Positions 41,306 through 50,337 are shown, counted from the stretch's first letter. The stretch is DNA of 64,000 nucleotides from Myxococcus qinghaiensis (GCF_024198215.1 NZ_JAKCFA010000040.1:1-64000), one strand, 5' to 3'. Made by a program: numbers and translations. The notes: a model not told the origin generated them from the sequence alone.

Positions 41306-41335
41306 TATCTAGGAGGCTTGCCGAGACATGCGCAA
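41306..41335 (-). promoter_or_regulatory. Candidate NRPS promoter
   Basis: On the minus strand TTGCGC (-35, 41335-41330), an 18-base spacer and TAGATA (-10, 41311-41306). It is upstream of the leader hairpin and in the only gap before the NRPS. It is a weak, by-eye match. Confidence 0.3.
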
Positions 41336-41393
41336 GATTGGCTGGGCCTCCCCGCCCTGATGAGGCGGATTCCGTGATTTGTGTTTCAGTTCA

Positions 41394-44189
41394 TTACGGA
41401 TGACTCATGGGGTCTGCCGGATTCGTGCCGGCCGACCGCTCGTCACCATCACGGAAGCCGTCGAGGTCCCGGTCGATGCCGATGCGCGTCCCCGAGCCCT
41501 GGGGCACGCACGTGTACGTCAGCACGCCGTTGCTCGCGGTGACGGCCGCACGGAGGTTCGCATCCGACACGCCTGGCAGACCCTGACGGTCGACGATGAA
41601 CTGACCTCCTCCCACGTAGAGGAAGCCCGCATCATGCGGGCCAACCCGGCCCTTGGCCACCAGCTCGCACTCGCCCGCGTTCGCTCGCGCCACCAGCAGG
41701 TTGATGCGCGGCCCCACCACGCCGGCCCGAGCGGCCGTCAGCGTCACCTGCTGCCCGACGATGGGCGCCAGGTTGCTGTCGAAGACGAACATGAACTGCT
41801 CCATGTTCCGCTTCGCGGCGATGCCCTCCGGCGTGTCGGGGATGCCCACCGAGTTGAAGATGGGGTGGAAGTCGAAGCCGCTGTTGAAGGTGAACAGCGT
41901 GGGCACGGTGCCGTCGCTGTTGAAGCCGAAGCCGCGCACCTGGTCCCCGAGGAAGGGGTCCACGGGCAGGTTGCCCGTCGCGAACGGCGCGCCGAACATT
42001 CCGACCTTCTGGTACAGGTTGCGCAGGTGCGGCACCTTGGGGAACTGCGGCTCCACGTCGAACGAGGACCTTCCGTCCGAGCCGAAGAAGCCCTTGAAGG
42101 GACCTTCACCCGGGTTCGCGTTGGGGTCGAGCGTGTGGCACGAACCGCAGGGCCCGTGGAAGAACGTCGTCGTGTTCAGGAAGAAGTCCCGTCCCGCCTG
42201 CTGCGCGGGCGTGAGGGAGTTGTCCAGCTTGCGGATGGGGTTGGGCGGATAGACGACCTGGAGCGCGAAGTCGGTGAACTTCTGGAGCTGCTGCGGCGTG
42301 AGCTGGGCGCTGCGGCCCAGGAGGTCCATGAAGGCCGGGTTGAACTGCTTGAAGGCCGCCGACTCGTCGAAGGAGCCGCTGTTGGGCTGGGCGTTCGCCG
42401 CGCTGTCGCCGCCGTTGCGGTCTCCCCGCCAGTGCATGGGGCCGTGGTTGGCCATGCCCCGAAGGCTCTGCGTCGTCATGGGGCCCTTCATCGGGTGGAA
42501 GGCCGTGCTCTGCCCGAACGTCGGATCACTCCCGAACTCGGGCATGATGGGGACGACGGGGATGGGGTTGTTCTTCACCGTGCCATCCGGGTTGCCCAAA
42601 TCCCACGCCAGGCTGTCGAAGTCGCCGAAGATGTGGCAGCTGGCGCAGGACGAGTCACCGTGGCTGGAGCTGTTGCGCGCGTCGTAGAGGAACGGACGGC
42701 CCTCCACCACGCTCGCGGGCTCCGGGTTGTACATGGGCAGGTGGGAGATCTCCTGGCGCGTCGTCGTGTTGATGACGGAGATGGAGTTGTCGAAGCGGGT
42801 GAGCACGTAGAGCCGCCGCCGCGCCTCGTCCAGCACCATGCCCGTGGGGCCTCCGCCGGTGAGCTGAATCTGGTTCGCGGCGTTCGGTACGAAGGTGTCC
42901 GCCTCCAGCGCGGCGGTGGAGTAGACGCCCAGCTTCGAGGAGCCGAAGGCCGCGACGAACAGCGTTGCACCGTCGGACGTCACCGCCATGCCCAGCGGCT
43001 GCGCCAGGCTCTTCTCGCTCTCCGGATTGGGCGTGGGCGCGCAGCAGGTGCCGTAGTTGATGTGCTTGTTGAGGTGGCGCGGCGTGACGCTGGTGGGCCC
43101 GAGCACGGTGATGCGGCTCTCGTGGATGTGGCCGCGCAGCGTGGTGTTGGCGAAGGTCCCGGCGCCCTCGAAGCGCAGGTCATTCCGAGCCTCGGTGTTG
43201 CTGACGTACACCTTCCCGTTGGCCGGGTTGACCACCATGTTGAACAGGATGGTGCCCACGCCCGCGTAGACGCTCCCGCTGCCGGTGAGCGGCGCGGGCG
43301 GATTGGCGGTGGCGTCGATGGTGAAGACGTCCTTGTCCGGCAGGGACAGGCGGACCTGCGACGTCCACGAGCGGTTCAGCACGTCCACCCAGTCCTGCCC
43401 GTTGTACTTGAGGAGGACGGAGACCTCCGGGGTGGGGACTCCCGCGAAGTTGGTGTTGGGGCCGGGAACGCCGCCCTCGGCCTCGCCACCGTTGGGTACG
43501 GCCAGTTCATGCAGCACCGTGGTGCGATTGCCGGAGTGGAAGGCCGCCGCGTACACCCGGGAGCCGTCGGGCGTCGTCGCGAGGGCCCGGGGCGTGTCCG
43601 CGAACAGCGACAGGATGGTGAGCGGCGTGCCGCCCAGCGAGCTGCCCAGGTGCTCCGAGTCGAACACCCAGACGTCGGCCCGGCCCACGCCCGGCGTGGT
43701 GAGCTGGGGGTCGAACGGCGCGTTCTGTCCGCGATGTGCCGCGGTGATGAACGCGCGCCGACGGCCAGGGCCCGCGAAGACCAGGTCCCTGGGCTCGTCA
43801 CCCACGAGCAGCGTGCGAGTCACGAGGCCGCCCTGGCCCTCCGCGTCCACGCGCACGATGCTGACGCTGTCGGACAGATGGTTGACGACCCAGACCTCGT
43901 CGTTCGTCCGCGCCGCGACCGCCACGGGCTCCAGGCCCACCGGCACCGAGCCCCGGTGGATGAGCCCGCTGTTGCCGATGCGGAAGATCTCCAGCCGGTT
44001 GTCCGGCGTGTTGACGGCGAACAACAGCCTGCCATCGGGAGAGAGGGCCAGGGGGCGCACCTGTCCGCTCTCGAAGAGGGTGAAGGGCGCCGCGGAGGCT
44101 TCGCGGCCCACCAGCACACCCGACACTAGCAAGGTCAGGACAACGCATCTCACAGCAGCAGCTCGAACGGCCGTGCACGAGGCTTTCAC
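41394..44189 (-). CDS. Secreted YVTN beta-propeller protein with two c-type haem motifs
   Basis: 931 residues, exported (signal peptide TAVRAAAVRCVVLTLLVSGVLVGREASA). Residues about 35-520 are beta-propeller repeats of the YVTN type (PDGRLLFAVNTPDNRLEIFRI, GMVLDEARRRLYVLTRFDNS). Two CxxCH motifs follow (CASCH near 560, CGSCH near 700), and the region after them resembles di-haem cytochrome c peroxidase/MauG-like proteins. The end has a Ca-binding-like DRDLDGFRDGDE. The start is GTG 44189, with GGAGG five bases upstream; the frame back to 44411 is not signal-like. It likely does periplasmic redox chemistry. It lies upstream of the NRPS on the same strand with 176 bases between; a pathway link is possible but unproven. 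Confidence 0.85.
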   Translation of the reverse strand: MKASCTAVRAAAVRCVVLTLLVSGVLVGREASAAPFTLFESGQVRPLALSPDGRLLFAVNTPDNRLEIFRIGNSGLIHRGSVPVGLEPVAVAARTNDEVWVVNHLSDSVSIVRVDAEGQGGLVTRTLLVGDEPRDLVFAGPGRRRAFITAAHRGQNAPFDPQLTTPGVGRADVWVFDSEHLGSSLGGTPLTILSLFADTPRALATTPDGSRVYAAAFHSGNRTTVLHELAVPNGGEAEGGVPGPNTNFAGVPTPEVSVLLKYNGQDWVDVLNRSWTSQVRLSLPDKDVFTIDATANPPAPLTGSGSVYAGVGTILFNMVVNPANGKVYVSNTEARNDLRFEGAGTFANTTLRGHIHESRITVLGPTSVTPRHLNKHINYGTCCAPTPNPESEKSLAQPLGMAVTSDGATLFVAAFGSSKLGVYSTAALEADTFVPNAANQIQLTGGGPTGMVLDEARRRLYVLTRFDNSISVINTTTRQEISHLPMYNPEPASVVEGRPFLYDARNSSSHGDSSCASCHIFGDFDSLAWDLGNPDGTVKNNPIPVVPIMPEFGSDPTFGQSTAFHPMKGPMTTQSLRGMANHGPMHWRGDRNGGDSAANAQPNSGSFDESAAFKQFNPAFMDLLGRSAQLTPQQLQKFTDFALQVVYPPNPIRKLDNSLTPAQQAGRDFFLNTTTFFHGPCGSCHTLDPNANPGEGPFKGFFGSDGRSSFDVEPQFPKVPHLRNLYQKVGMFGAPFATGNLPVDPFLGDQVRGFGFNSDGTVPTLFTFNSGFDFHPIFNSVGIPDTPEGIAAKRNMEQFMFVFDSNLAPIVGQQVTLTAARAGVVGPRINLLVARANAGECELVAKGRVGPHDAGFLYVGGGQFIVDRQGLPGVSDANLRAAVTASNGVLTYTCVPQGSGTRIGIDRDLDGFRDGDERSAGTNPADPMSHP

Positions 44190-44448
44190 AACGTCCTCCA
44201 GGGGATTGGGACCGTTCCCTGCCTCCATCGAGGGAGTGACGGAGGGAAGGGAATGCGGAATCATCCGTGGATACGGTGTGAGCCGTAAATCCTGGCATCT
44301 CCTTTTCTGGAAATGCCAGTCGTGGTGAGGGCTGAGCTTGACAACGCCTTTCTTCCGATTCGAAGGGAAGGAGGCGCATGGGCCTGGAGTGTCTGGGCCT
44401 ACCCATGGCATGTGCCGAAGCGTCGTATTTTTACAGGAGTGTGTACGG

Positions 44449-45396
44449 ATGGCCTGGAAGATGCCCGAGGAACCCTATGTAGACGCGGAGCCTGGCTCCG
44501 CGCTGGAGACCGTCATCGTTCCGCGCACGCGGGACCTGGGAGATGGTTTCGAGGTGCGCCGGGCGCTGCCGTCGTCGCGGCGGCGGATGGTGGGCCCGTT
44601 CATCTTCTTGGACCAGATGGGGCCCTCGGTGCTCCAGGCGGGCAAGGGGCTTGACGTGCGGCCCCATCCACACATCGGGCTGGCGACGGTGACATATCTG
44701 TTCGACGGCGAAGTGCTGCACCGGGACTCGCTGGGCGTGGTGCAGACCATCCGTCCCGGCGCGGTGAACTGGATGGTGGCCGGGCGCGGCATCGTCCACT
44801 CGGAGCGCACGCCTCCGGAGGCGCGCGTGAAGGCGAACCGGCTGTTCGGCATCCAGTTCTGGGTGGCGCTGCCCGGCTCGCATGAAGAGGTCGCGCCGTC
44901 CTTCGAGCACACGCCCGCGGAGGCGCTGCCCGTCATCAAGGACCATGGTCTGGAGTTGCGGCTCATCGCCGGAGAGCTGTTCGGGGAGAAGTCTCCGGCG
45001 CGCACCCAGTCGCCGCTGTTCTACGCGGACGTGAAGCTCGACGTGGGCACCCGGCTGCCCGTGCCCACCGTGCACGAGGAGCGCGGCTTGTTCATCGCGG
45101 AGGGCCAGGTGGAGGTCGGCGGCGAGAGCTTCGGCCCCGGTCAGCTCCTGGTGCTGCGTCCGGGCGCGGATGTCGTCGCCCGGGGTGGCGGCGCTGGCCA
45201 GTCCCGCCTGTTGCTCTTTGGCGGCGAGCCCATGGATGGGCCGCGTCACATCTGGTGGAACTTCGTCTCCAGCTCGAAGGAGCGCATCGAGCAGGCGAAG
45301 GAGGACTGGATGGCGAAGCGCATCGGTCAGGTCCCCGGTGAGACGGAATTCATTCCGCTCCCGGAGCCCGAGCCGGACGTGCCCCGCTATCCCTGA
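44449..45396 (+). CDS. Pirin-family protein
   Basis: 315 residues, a bicupin. The N-terminal cupin has the pirin metal site: RPHPHIGLATVTYLFDGEVLHRDS, then GRGIVHSE, giving three His and a Glu. The C-terminal cupin is recognisable (VEVGGESFGPGQLLVLRPG). Pirins bind Fe; some have quercetinase activity and others modulate pyruvate metabolism by binding the PDH E1 subunit. That is of interest because a 2-oxoacid decarboxylase gene follows. ATG 44449 is preceded by AGGAG nine bases upstream. It is divergent from the haem-propeller gene across a 259-base gap and followed by a strong terminator. Confidence 0.88.
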   Translation: MAWKMPEEPYVDAEPGSALETVIVPRTRDLGDGFEVRRALPSSRRRMVGPFIFLDQMGPSVLQAGKGLDVRPHPHIGLATVTYLFDGEVLHRDSLGVVQTIRPGAVNWMVAGRGIVHSERTPPEARVKANRLFGIQFWVALPGSHEEVAPSFEHTPAEALPVIKDHGLELRLIAGELFGEKSPARTQSPLFYADVKLDVGTRLPVPTVHEERGLFIAEGQVEVGGESFGPGQLLVLRPGADVVARGGGAGQSRLLLFGGEPMDGPRHIWWNFVSSSKERIEQAKEDWMAKRIGQVPGETEFIPLPEPEPDVPRYP

Positions 45397-45421
45397 CAGG
45401 CCCGCAGGGGGGAGTGAGACA

Positions 45422-45448
45422 GCCCCGCAGAAGGCTCATCTGCGGGGC
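45422..45448 (+). terminator. Rho-independent-like terminator after the pirin gene
   Basis: A ten-base perfect stem GCCCCGCAGA/TCTGCGGGGC with a seven-base loop, followed within about 11 bases by GGTTTTG. It separates the pirin gene from the decarboxylase. Confidence 0.65.
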
Positions 45449-45657
45449 GCGTCTGGGGTTTTGAGGCGTCCAATCCCTTGTACAAAGGTTCTATCACTTC
45501 GAGCGCGTTCAGCTCGGATTGATGGGAAGCCGACGGGCAGGGGAGGGCAGGGATTCCCCGGATTGAGCTGTCGGGATTTTTCGTGCAATTCCTTTCGTAT
45601 CAATCCTGGGTGTCTGGGGACGCCCGGTTGAGCCCGCTGTGCGGGGAAGGAATTGCC

Positions 45658-47424
45658 GTGAGCCATGTTTTCATGAAGTCGCGAGAAGCGTCGATCTCCG
45701 TTGGAGACTATCTGCTGGTCCGCCTGCGCGAGCTGGGCATCCGCCATGTCTTCGGAGTGCCGGGGGACTTCAACCTCGGCGTGCTGGAGCAGTTGCTCAA
45801 ACACTCGGAGCTGCGGTGGGTGGGGTGTTGCAACGAGCTCAATGCCGCCTACGCCGCGGATGGGTATGCCCGCCTGAGGGGAGTCTCCGCGCTGCTCACG
45901 GCGTATGGCGTGGGGGCGTTGAGCACCGTCAATGGCATTGCTGGCGCGTATGCGGAGCGCGTGCCCGTGGTGGCCATCACCGGGGCTCCGCCGCTGTCGC
46001 ATCTCCAGAAGCGCTCCGTCATCCACCACAGCCTGGGGGATGGGGACTTCGGCAACACGCTGGCGAGCATGGCGCCCTTCACCGTGGCGCACGCGGTGTT
46101 GACGCAGGCGAACGCGCCCCAGGAGATAGACCGGGTGCTGCGCACGTGCCTCCGGGAGCGGCGGCCCGTGTATCTCCAGCTTCCCTCCGACGTGACGTTC
46201 CAGCTTGTTCCCGCGCCCGAGGCGCCGCTGGTGCACGAGGCGCCGCGGAGTGACCCGGACACGCTCCGGCGGTTCCTGGCGGAGCTGCTGCCCAGGCTGC
46301 GAGGCGCCCGCCGCTGCGCGCTCCTGGTGGACAGCGACATCCAGCGCTCAGGCCTCGCGCCGAAGGTGCTCGCGCTGGCGGAGGCCGCCCGGCTTCCCAT
46401 TGCCCTGCTCAGCTCCGCGCGGGGCCTGGTGGACGAGGCGCATCCGGCGTTCCTCGGCTTCTATGGCGGACGTCTGTCGGACCCGTACGTGCGGGACTGG
46501 GTGGATGGCGCCGACTGCGTGGTGGCGCTGGGCGCGCGCTTCACGGACCTCAACACGCATTCGTTCACGCTTCGCCTGGAGCCGTCGCGGCTGGTGGACC
46601 TGCAGCTCTCCAGCGCCGCGCTGGGGCAGGGCACGCAGGGGGTGCCGCCCTCCCTGTACAGCGGCCTGGTGTTGAGCGAGGTGCTGGAGGCGCTGAAGGA
46701 GGCGCTGGGTGAACGCAGGGCCCAGGACTTCGTTCCTCGCTCGGCGCGGCTGCAGGCCATGGTGGCGGCTCGGGCGCCGGTGCCTGTCCCCAAGTCCGGG
46801 ACGCCGCTCACGCACGCGCAGCTCTGGCCCGCGCTGGCGGGGTTGCTCGAGCCGGAGGATGTCCTGGTCGTCGAGGCGGGAAGCCCCATGGTGGGCTTCG
46901 CGTCCGCGCAGCTTCCCCGAGGCGTGAGCTGGGTGGCCCAGCCGCTGTGGTGCTCCATCGGCTACACGCTGCCAGCGGTGCTGGGCACCAGCCTGGCGAC
47001 ATCCCCGGAGCGGCGCCACCTGCTCTTCATCGGAGATGGCTCCTTCCTGATGACGGCGCAGGAGCTGTCCACGCTGTTGCACCTGAAGCTCAAGCCCCTC
47101 GTGTTCCTCATCAACAACGCGGGCTACACCATCGAACGGCTCATCGTGGGTCCGGAGTCTGTCTACAACGACATTCCCCGGTGGAACTACCCGGCTGTCT
47201 GCGATGCGCTGGGCGCTCCGGGGCAGTCCCTGACCTTGCTCATCGAGAAGCCGGAGCAGCTGGCTCCGGTGCTGGCGGAGGCGGTGCGTGCCCAACGCGA
47301 TGGAAAGCTGGTGTTCGTGGAGGTCCGGTTGGCGCCGTTGGATGCGCCCGCGGGCATGGTCCAGATGGGCGCCTCCGTCTTTTCCTTGTCATACCGGGAG
47401 GACAGCGGACTGCCTCGCTTTTGA
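45658..47424 (+). CDS. ThDP-dependent 2-oxoacid decarboxylase (indolepyruvate/pyruvate decarboxylase type)
   Basis: 588 residues with the full pyruvate/indolepyruvate decarboxylase layout. The N-terminal PYR domain has FGVPGDFNLGVLE, the activating Glu in NELNAAYAADGYAR, and the HH pair in SVIHHSLGDGDF. The C-terminal PP domain has the ThDP/Mg motif GDGSFLMTAQELS ending in NNAGYTIE. It would decarboxylate an aromatic or branched 2-oxoacid to the aldehyde; the substrate cannot be fixed from sequence. GTG 45658 is preceded by GGGGAAGGAA; ATG 45673 is an alternative. The gap upstream (45449-45657) is unusually AT-rich around 45575-45605 and probably holds the promoter. Confidence 0.88.
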   Translation: MSHVFMKSREASISVGDYLLVRLRELGIRHVFGVPGDFNLGVLEQLLKHSELRWVGCCNELNAAYAADGYARLRGVSALLTAYGVGALSTVNGIAGAYAERVPVVAITGAPPLSHLQKRSVIHHSLGDGDFGNTLASMAPFTVAHAVLTQANAPQEIDRVLRTCLRERRPVYLQLPSDVTFQLVPAPEAPLVHEAPRSDPDTLRRFLAELLPRLRGARRCALLVDSDIQRSGLAPKVLALAEAARLPIALLSSARGLVDEAHPAFLGFYGGRLSDPYVRDWVDGADCVVALGARFTDLNTHSFTLRLEPSRLVDLQLSSAALGQGTQGVPPSLYSGLVLSEVLEALKEALGERRAQDFVPRSARLQAMVAARAPVPVPKSGTPLTHAQLWPALAGLLEPEDVLVVEAGSPMVGFASAQLPRGVSWVAQPLWCSIGYTLPAVLGTSLATSPERRHLLFIGDGSFLMTAQELSTLLHLKLKPLVFLINNAGYTIERLIVGPESVYNDIPRWNYPAVCDALGAPGQSLTLLIEKPEQLAPVLAEAVRAQRDGKLVFVEVRLAPLDAPAGMVQMGASVFSLSYREDSGLPRF

Positions 47425-47431
47425 CGCCTTG

Positions 47432-47528
47432 CTTCATTCCCTCTCAGGGATCGCTTGATGGGAATGTCGCTCTCAGTGTGTTAGTCTGGGAAGGCCGTAC
47501 AACCCATGGACTGTCCCTGGAGGCATGA
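47432..47528 (+). repeat. Duplicated upstream region of the small lipoprotein genes, copy 1
   Basis: Contains CTTCATTCCCTCTCAGG, then GTTAGTCTGGGAAGGCCGTAC, then CTGGAGGCATGAATGCAGG at the start codon. Copy 2 at 47884-47983 has the same order with small changes. The third gene (48293-48337) keeps only the proximal CTGGAAAAGTCGTACAACCC part. It likely carries the promoter and ribosome-binding site. Confidence 0.6.
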
Positions 47529-47804
47529 ATGCAGGCTGGAAAGTTCGTCAGCGGTGCGCTGCTCGCGGTGGGGTTGATGCTGGTTGGCTGCGGTGGCCCC
47601 GTGGTGGGGGACACCGAGGCACAGGACCTCACGTCGCGTGAGGACGCCGCCCCCAACTGCAATGGGATCTACTACGAGCACACGTATTACAGCGACGCGA
47701 CGTACATGAATCCCGTGGGCTACCGGAGTTGCGACTGTTCCTTCTGGTCGAGCTACGGTCGGACCACGGCGTTCGTCGAGTCCTACTACGGGACCTGTCG
47801 GTAG
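47529..47804 (+). CDS. Small four-cysteine lipoprotein 1 (DUF6289-like)
   Basis: 91 residues. Lipobox LVGC after a hydrophobic signal (GALLAVGLML) gives an acylated Cys21, a conserved polar linker follows (EAQDLTSRED), and a 45-residue mature domain has four Cys (NCNG, SCDCSF, GTC) that could form two disulfides. The YYSDATY and G-CDCSFW features resemble DUF6289 small exported myxobacterial proteins, a recalled match. ATG 47529 is preceded by CTGGAGG. It is the first of three tandem paralogues, each with its own upstream region, so each may be expressed separately. Function unknown. Confidence 0.75.
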   Translation: MQAGKFVSGALLAVGLMLVGCGGPVVGDTEAQDLTSREDAAPNCNGIYYEHTYYSDATYMNPVGYRSCDCSFWSSYGRTTAFVESYYGTCR

Positions 47805-47829
47805 CGCGTTCCGCCGCGCGTGAAATGAA

Positions 47830-47867
47830 GACGGCCCGCCCCAGAGTGCTTCCGGGAGCGGGCCGTC
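47830..47867 (+). terminator. Terminator after lipoprotein 1
   Basis: GACGGCCCGC pairs perfectly with GCGGGCCGTC around an 18-base loop that contains further CCC/GGG pairing. GTATTTCTCT follows. A near copy lies after lipoprotein 3. Confidence 0.7.
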
Positions 47868-47883
47868 GTATTTCTCTGCCGCC

Positions 47884-47983
47884 TGGCTTCATTCCCTCTC
47901 AGGAGCCGCGAAATGGGCAAGCCATGTTCAGCATGTTAGCCTGGGCGGGCCGTACTACTCACGGGCTGTCGCTGGAGGCATGA
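47884..47983 (+). repeat. Duplicated upstream region, copy 2
   Basis: The same order of blocks as copy 1: CTTCATTCCCTCTCAGG, GTTAGCCTGGGCGGGCCGTAC and CTGGAGGCATGAATGCAGG. This shows that gene and promoter were duplicated together. Confidence 0.6.
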
Positions 47984-48283
47984 ATGCAGGCTGGAAGGTT
48001 TGTCAGCGGTGCGTTGCTTGCGGTGGGGCTGACCCTGGCTGGTTGCGGTGGTCCCATGGTGGAAGACACCGAGGCACATGACCTCACGTCGCGCGACGGA
48101 TTGGTTCCCGACTGTACGGGCACCACGGAGGGAGAAATCTTCTACTCCTCACCTTGGCGCACGGAGGTCGTGGGGTACGCCGGCTGCGGTTGTGAGAGAC
48201 GCTGGATTCGATGGGGCGTGGTGACGCCGTACTCCTCCCTTTCGGAGCTGTGTCCCTTGGATCTCCCTTCTGACCCTGAGTGA
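47984..48283 (+). CDS. Small cysteine-rich lipoprotein 2
   Basis: 99 residues. The signal peptide and linker are almost identical to copy 1 (MQAGRFVSGALLAVGL, lipobox LAGC), but the mature domain has diverged: DCTGTTEGEIFYSS, GCGCERRW and a late Cys keep the four-Cys spacing, while the YYSDATY element is replaced. Rapid change of the exposed domain behind a conserved export signal suggests diversifying function. Not coupled to its neighbours; it has its own upstream repeat. Confidence 0.72.
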   Translation: MQAGRFVSGALLAVGLTLAGCGGPMVEDTEAHDLTSRDGLVPDCTGTTEGEIFYSSPWRTEVVGYAGCGCERRWIRWGVVTPYSSLSELCPLDLPSDPE

Positions 48284-48337
48284 GCAGACGTCGTCTGGAA
48301 AAGTCGTACAACCCAAAGACTGTCCCTGGAGGCATGA

Positions 48338-48613
48338 ATGCAGGCTGGAAGGTTCATCAGCGGTGCGTTGCTCGCGGCGGGTTTGATGCTGATTGGCTGC
48401 GGTGGCCCCGTGGTGGAAGACACCGAGGCCCAGGACCTCACCTCGCGCGAGGACTCCCTCCCCAACTGTAATGGGGTCTACTACGAGTACACGTATTACA
48501 GCGACGCGTCGTACACCACGGTCGTGGGCGGCCGGGGCTGTGACTGCTCCTTCTGGTCGGCCTGGGGCAAGATCACGGAGTTCCGCGAGTACGTCGGCGG
48601 GACCTGCTGGTAG
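48338..48613 (+). CDS. Small four-cysteine lipoprotein 3 (DUF6289-like)
   Basis: 91 residues and the closest relative of copy 1 (lipobox LIGC, linker EAQDLTSRED, then NCNGVYYEYTYYSDASY and GCDCSFWSAWG). It starts 54 bases after copy 2 with a shortened upstream repeat. The last Cys is followed by Trp and the stop. The function of the set is unknown; surface-exposed disulfide-bonded domains are likely. Confidence 0.75.
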   Translation: MQAGRFISGALLAAGLMLIGCGGPVVEDTEAQDLTSREDSLPNCNGVYYEYTYYSDASYTTVVGGRGCDCSFWSAWGKITEFREYVGGTCW

Positions 48614-48640
48614 CGCGCACTCCGCGTCCCGTTGAATGAA

Positions 48641-48678
48641 GACGGCCCGCCCCGGAGTACTCCCGGGAGCGGGCCGCC
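48641..48678. terminator. Bidirectional terminator between lipoprotein 3 and hutH
   Basis: A near copy of the 47830 hairpin: GACGGCCCGC against GCGGGCCGCC, with an inner CCGGAGTACTCCCGG palindrome. It serves convergent genes. Confidence 0.6.
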
Positions 48679-48700
48679 GCACTTCAGTCAGGCATTGCGC

Positions 48701-50227
48701 TCAGGCAGTGGCGGAGCGCACGGCCGCGAGCAGCTCGCCAGAGTCGACCAGCTGGCTGACGGCCTCGATGTCCTTGTGCAGCTCGCGGTCCCTGTCCATG
48801 TGCGGCACCTTGGAGCGGATGAGCTCGTAGGCCGCCAGCGCGCCCTTGCCGGGCTTCCCAGGCAGGCGGAAGTCCAGCGCCTGCGCGGCCACCAGCAATT
48901 CAATGGCCAGACACGAGCGGGTGAAGTCACTCACCTGCCGGCCCTTGAGCGCCGCCGTCATGCCCATGGACACATGGTCCTCGCGGCCTGCCGACGACGG
49001 AATCGAGTCCACCGACGCGGGGTGGCTGAGCACACGCGACTCGGCCACCAGCGCCGCGCTCGTCACCTGGGCAATCATGAAGCCCGAGTTGAGCCCGGAG
49101 TTCTTCGCCAGGAACGCGGGCAGGCCCGACAAGGACGGGTTCACCAGCTGCTCCACGCGCCGCTCGCTGATGGAGGACAGCTGCGTGAGCGCCATCGCCA
49201 CCACGTCCATCGCCAAGGAGATGGGCTGGCCGTGGAAGTTGCCGCCGGAGACGATGCGCTCCGTCTCCGTGAAGACGAGCGGGTTGTCCGTGGCGCTGTT
49301 GACCTCCACCTCCAGGATGCGCCGGGCGAAGGACAGGCCCTCGCGCGCCGAGCCGTGCACCTGGGGCATGCAGCGCAGCGAGTAGGGGTCCTGCACCTTG
49401 CTGCAGTTGACGTGCGACTCCACCAGCTCGCTGTTGACCAGGATGCGCCGCAGGTGCGCCGCACAGGCCTTCTGGCCCGGATGGGCCCGCACGTCGTGAA
49501 TCTCCGGGATGAACGGCTTGTGGCTGCCGAGCAGACCTTCCAGCGTCATCGCGCCCGCGACGTCGGCCAGCTCCGCCAGGGACTCCGCGCGAAGCTGGAG
49601 GAGGGTGCCCACCGCGCACATGGCCTGGGTGCCGTTCACCAGCGCCAGGCCCTCCTTGGCCTCCAGGACGACGGGTTGGAGGCCCGCCATCTCAAGGGCC
49701 TTGCGTGCGGGCAGCCGCTGTCCCTCGTGGAAGGCCTCGCCCTCGCCGATGAAGACGAGCGCCAGGTGCGCCAGGGGGGCCAGGTCGCCAGAGGCGCCCA
49801 CGCTGCCGCGCTCGGGGACGACGGGGATGACGCCCCGGTTGAGCATCTCCAGCGCCAGTGTCAGCGTCTCCGAGCGGATGCCGGAGTAGCCCTTCGCCAG
49901 CACGTTGCAGCGCAGCAGCAGCAGCGCGCGGGCCTCGGGGAGGGGCAGGGGCGTGCCGACGCCGCAGGCGTGGGAGAGGATGAGGTTGCGCTGGAGGTCG
50001 CGCAGGTCCTTCTTGTCGATGCGGACCTCGGCCAGGGTGCCGAAGCCGGTGTTGATGCCGTAGGAGGGCGTGTCTCCGGCGGCGACCCGGTCCACGAGCG
50101 CGCGGGCGGCGCGGACTCGGGTGGCGGCCTCGGGGGCCAGCTCCACGGTGACCTCGTTCCGAGCGACCTGGAGAATCTGCTCCAGCGTCAGGGTGTCTCC
50201 GTCGATGAGGATTCGGGGGCGCGACAT
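48701..50227 (-). CDS. hutH: Histidine ammonia-lyase
   Basis: 508 residues, the standard HAL length. It removes ammonia from histidine to give urocanate using an MIO cofactor formed from the Ala-Ser-Gly of GSVGASGDLAPLAH. YGINTGFGTLA provides the catalytic Tyr, LSHACGVG the His, and the loop around VEQLVNP is also family-like. ATG 50227 fits the family; longer frame is rejected. No hutU, hutI or hutG gene is beside it. Aromatic aminomutases and tyrosine ammonia-lyases of natural-product pathways share this fold, but SHACGVG favours histidine. Confidence 0.9.
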   Translation of the reverse strand: MSRPRILIDGDTLTLEQILQVARNEVTVELAPEAATRVRAARALVDRVAAGDTPSYGINTGFGTLAEVRIDKKDLRDLQRNLILSHACGVGTPLPLPEARALLLLRCNVLAKGYSGIRSETLTLALEMLNRGVIPVVPERGSVGASGDLAPLAHLALVFIGEGEAFHEGQRLPARKALEMAGLQPVVLEAKEGLALVNGTQAMCAVGTLLQLRAESLAELADVAGAMTLEGLLGSHKPFIPEIHDVRAHPGQKACAAHLRRILVNSELVESHVNCSKVQDPYSLRCMPQVHGSAREGLSFARRILEVEVNSATDNPLVFTETERIVSGGNFHGQPISLAMDVVAMALTQLSSISERRVEQLVNPSLSGLPAFLAKNSGLNSGFMIAQVTSAALVAESRVLSHPASVDSIPSSAGREDHVSMGMTAALKGRQVSDFTRSCLAIELLVAAQALDFRLPGKPGKGALAAYELIRSKVPHMDRDRELHKDIEAVSQLVDSGELLAAVRSATA

Positions 50228-50337
50228 TGGGGCTCCAACAAGGGGTGGCGGATTCAGGAGTCTTCCGCAGCGGGCTTTACACCCGGGAGCCGTGCTCGTA
50301 TAGGTCCGCCGACTGAAGAGGGAGGTCACTTTACTCC

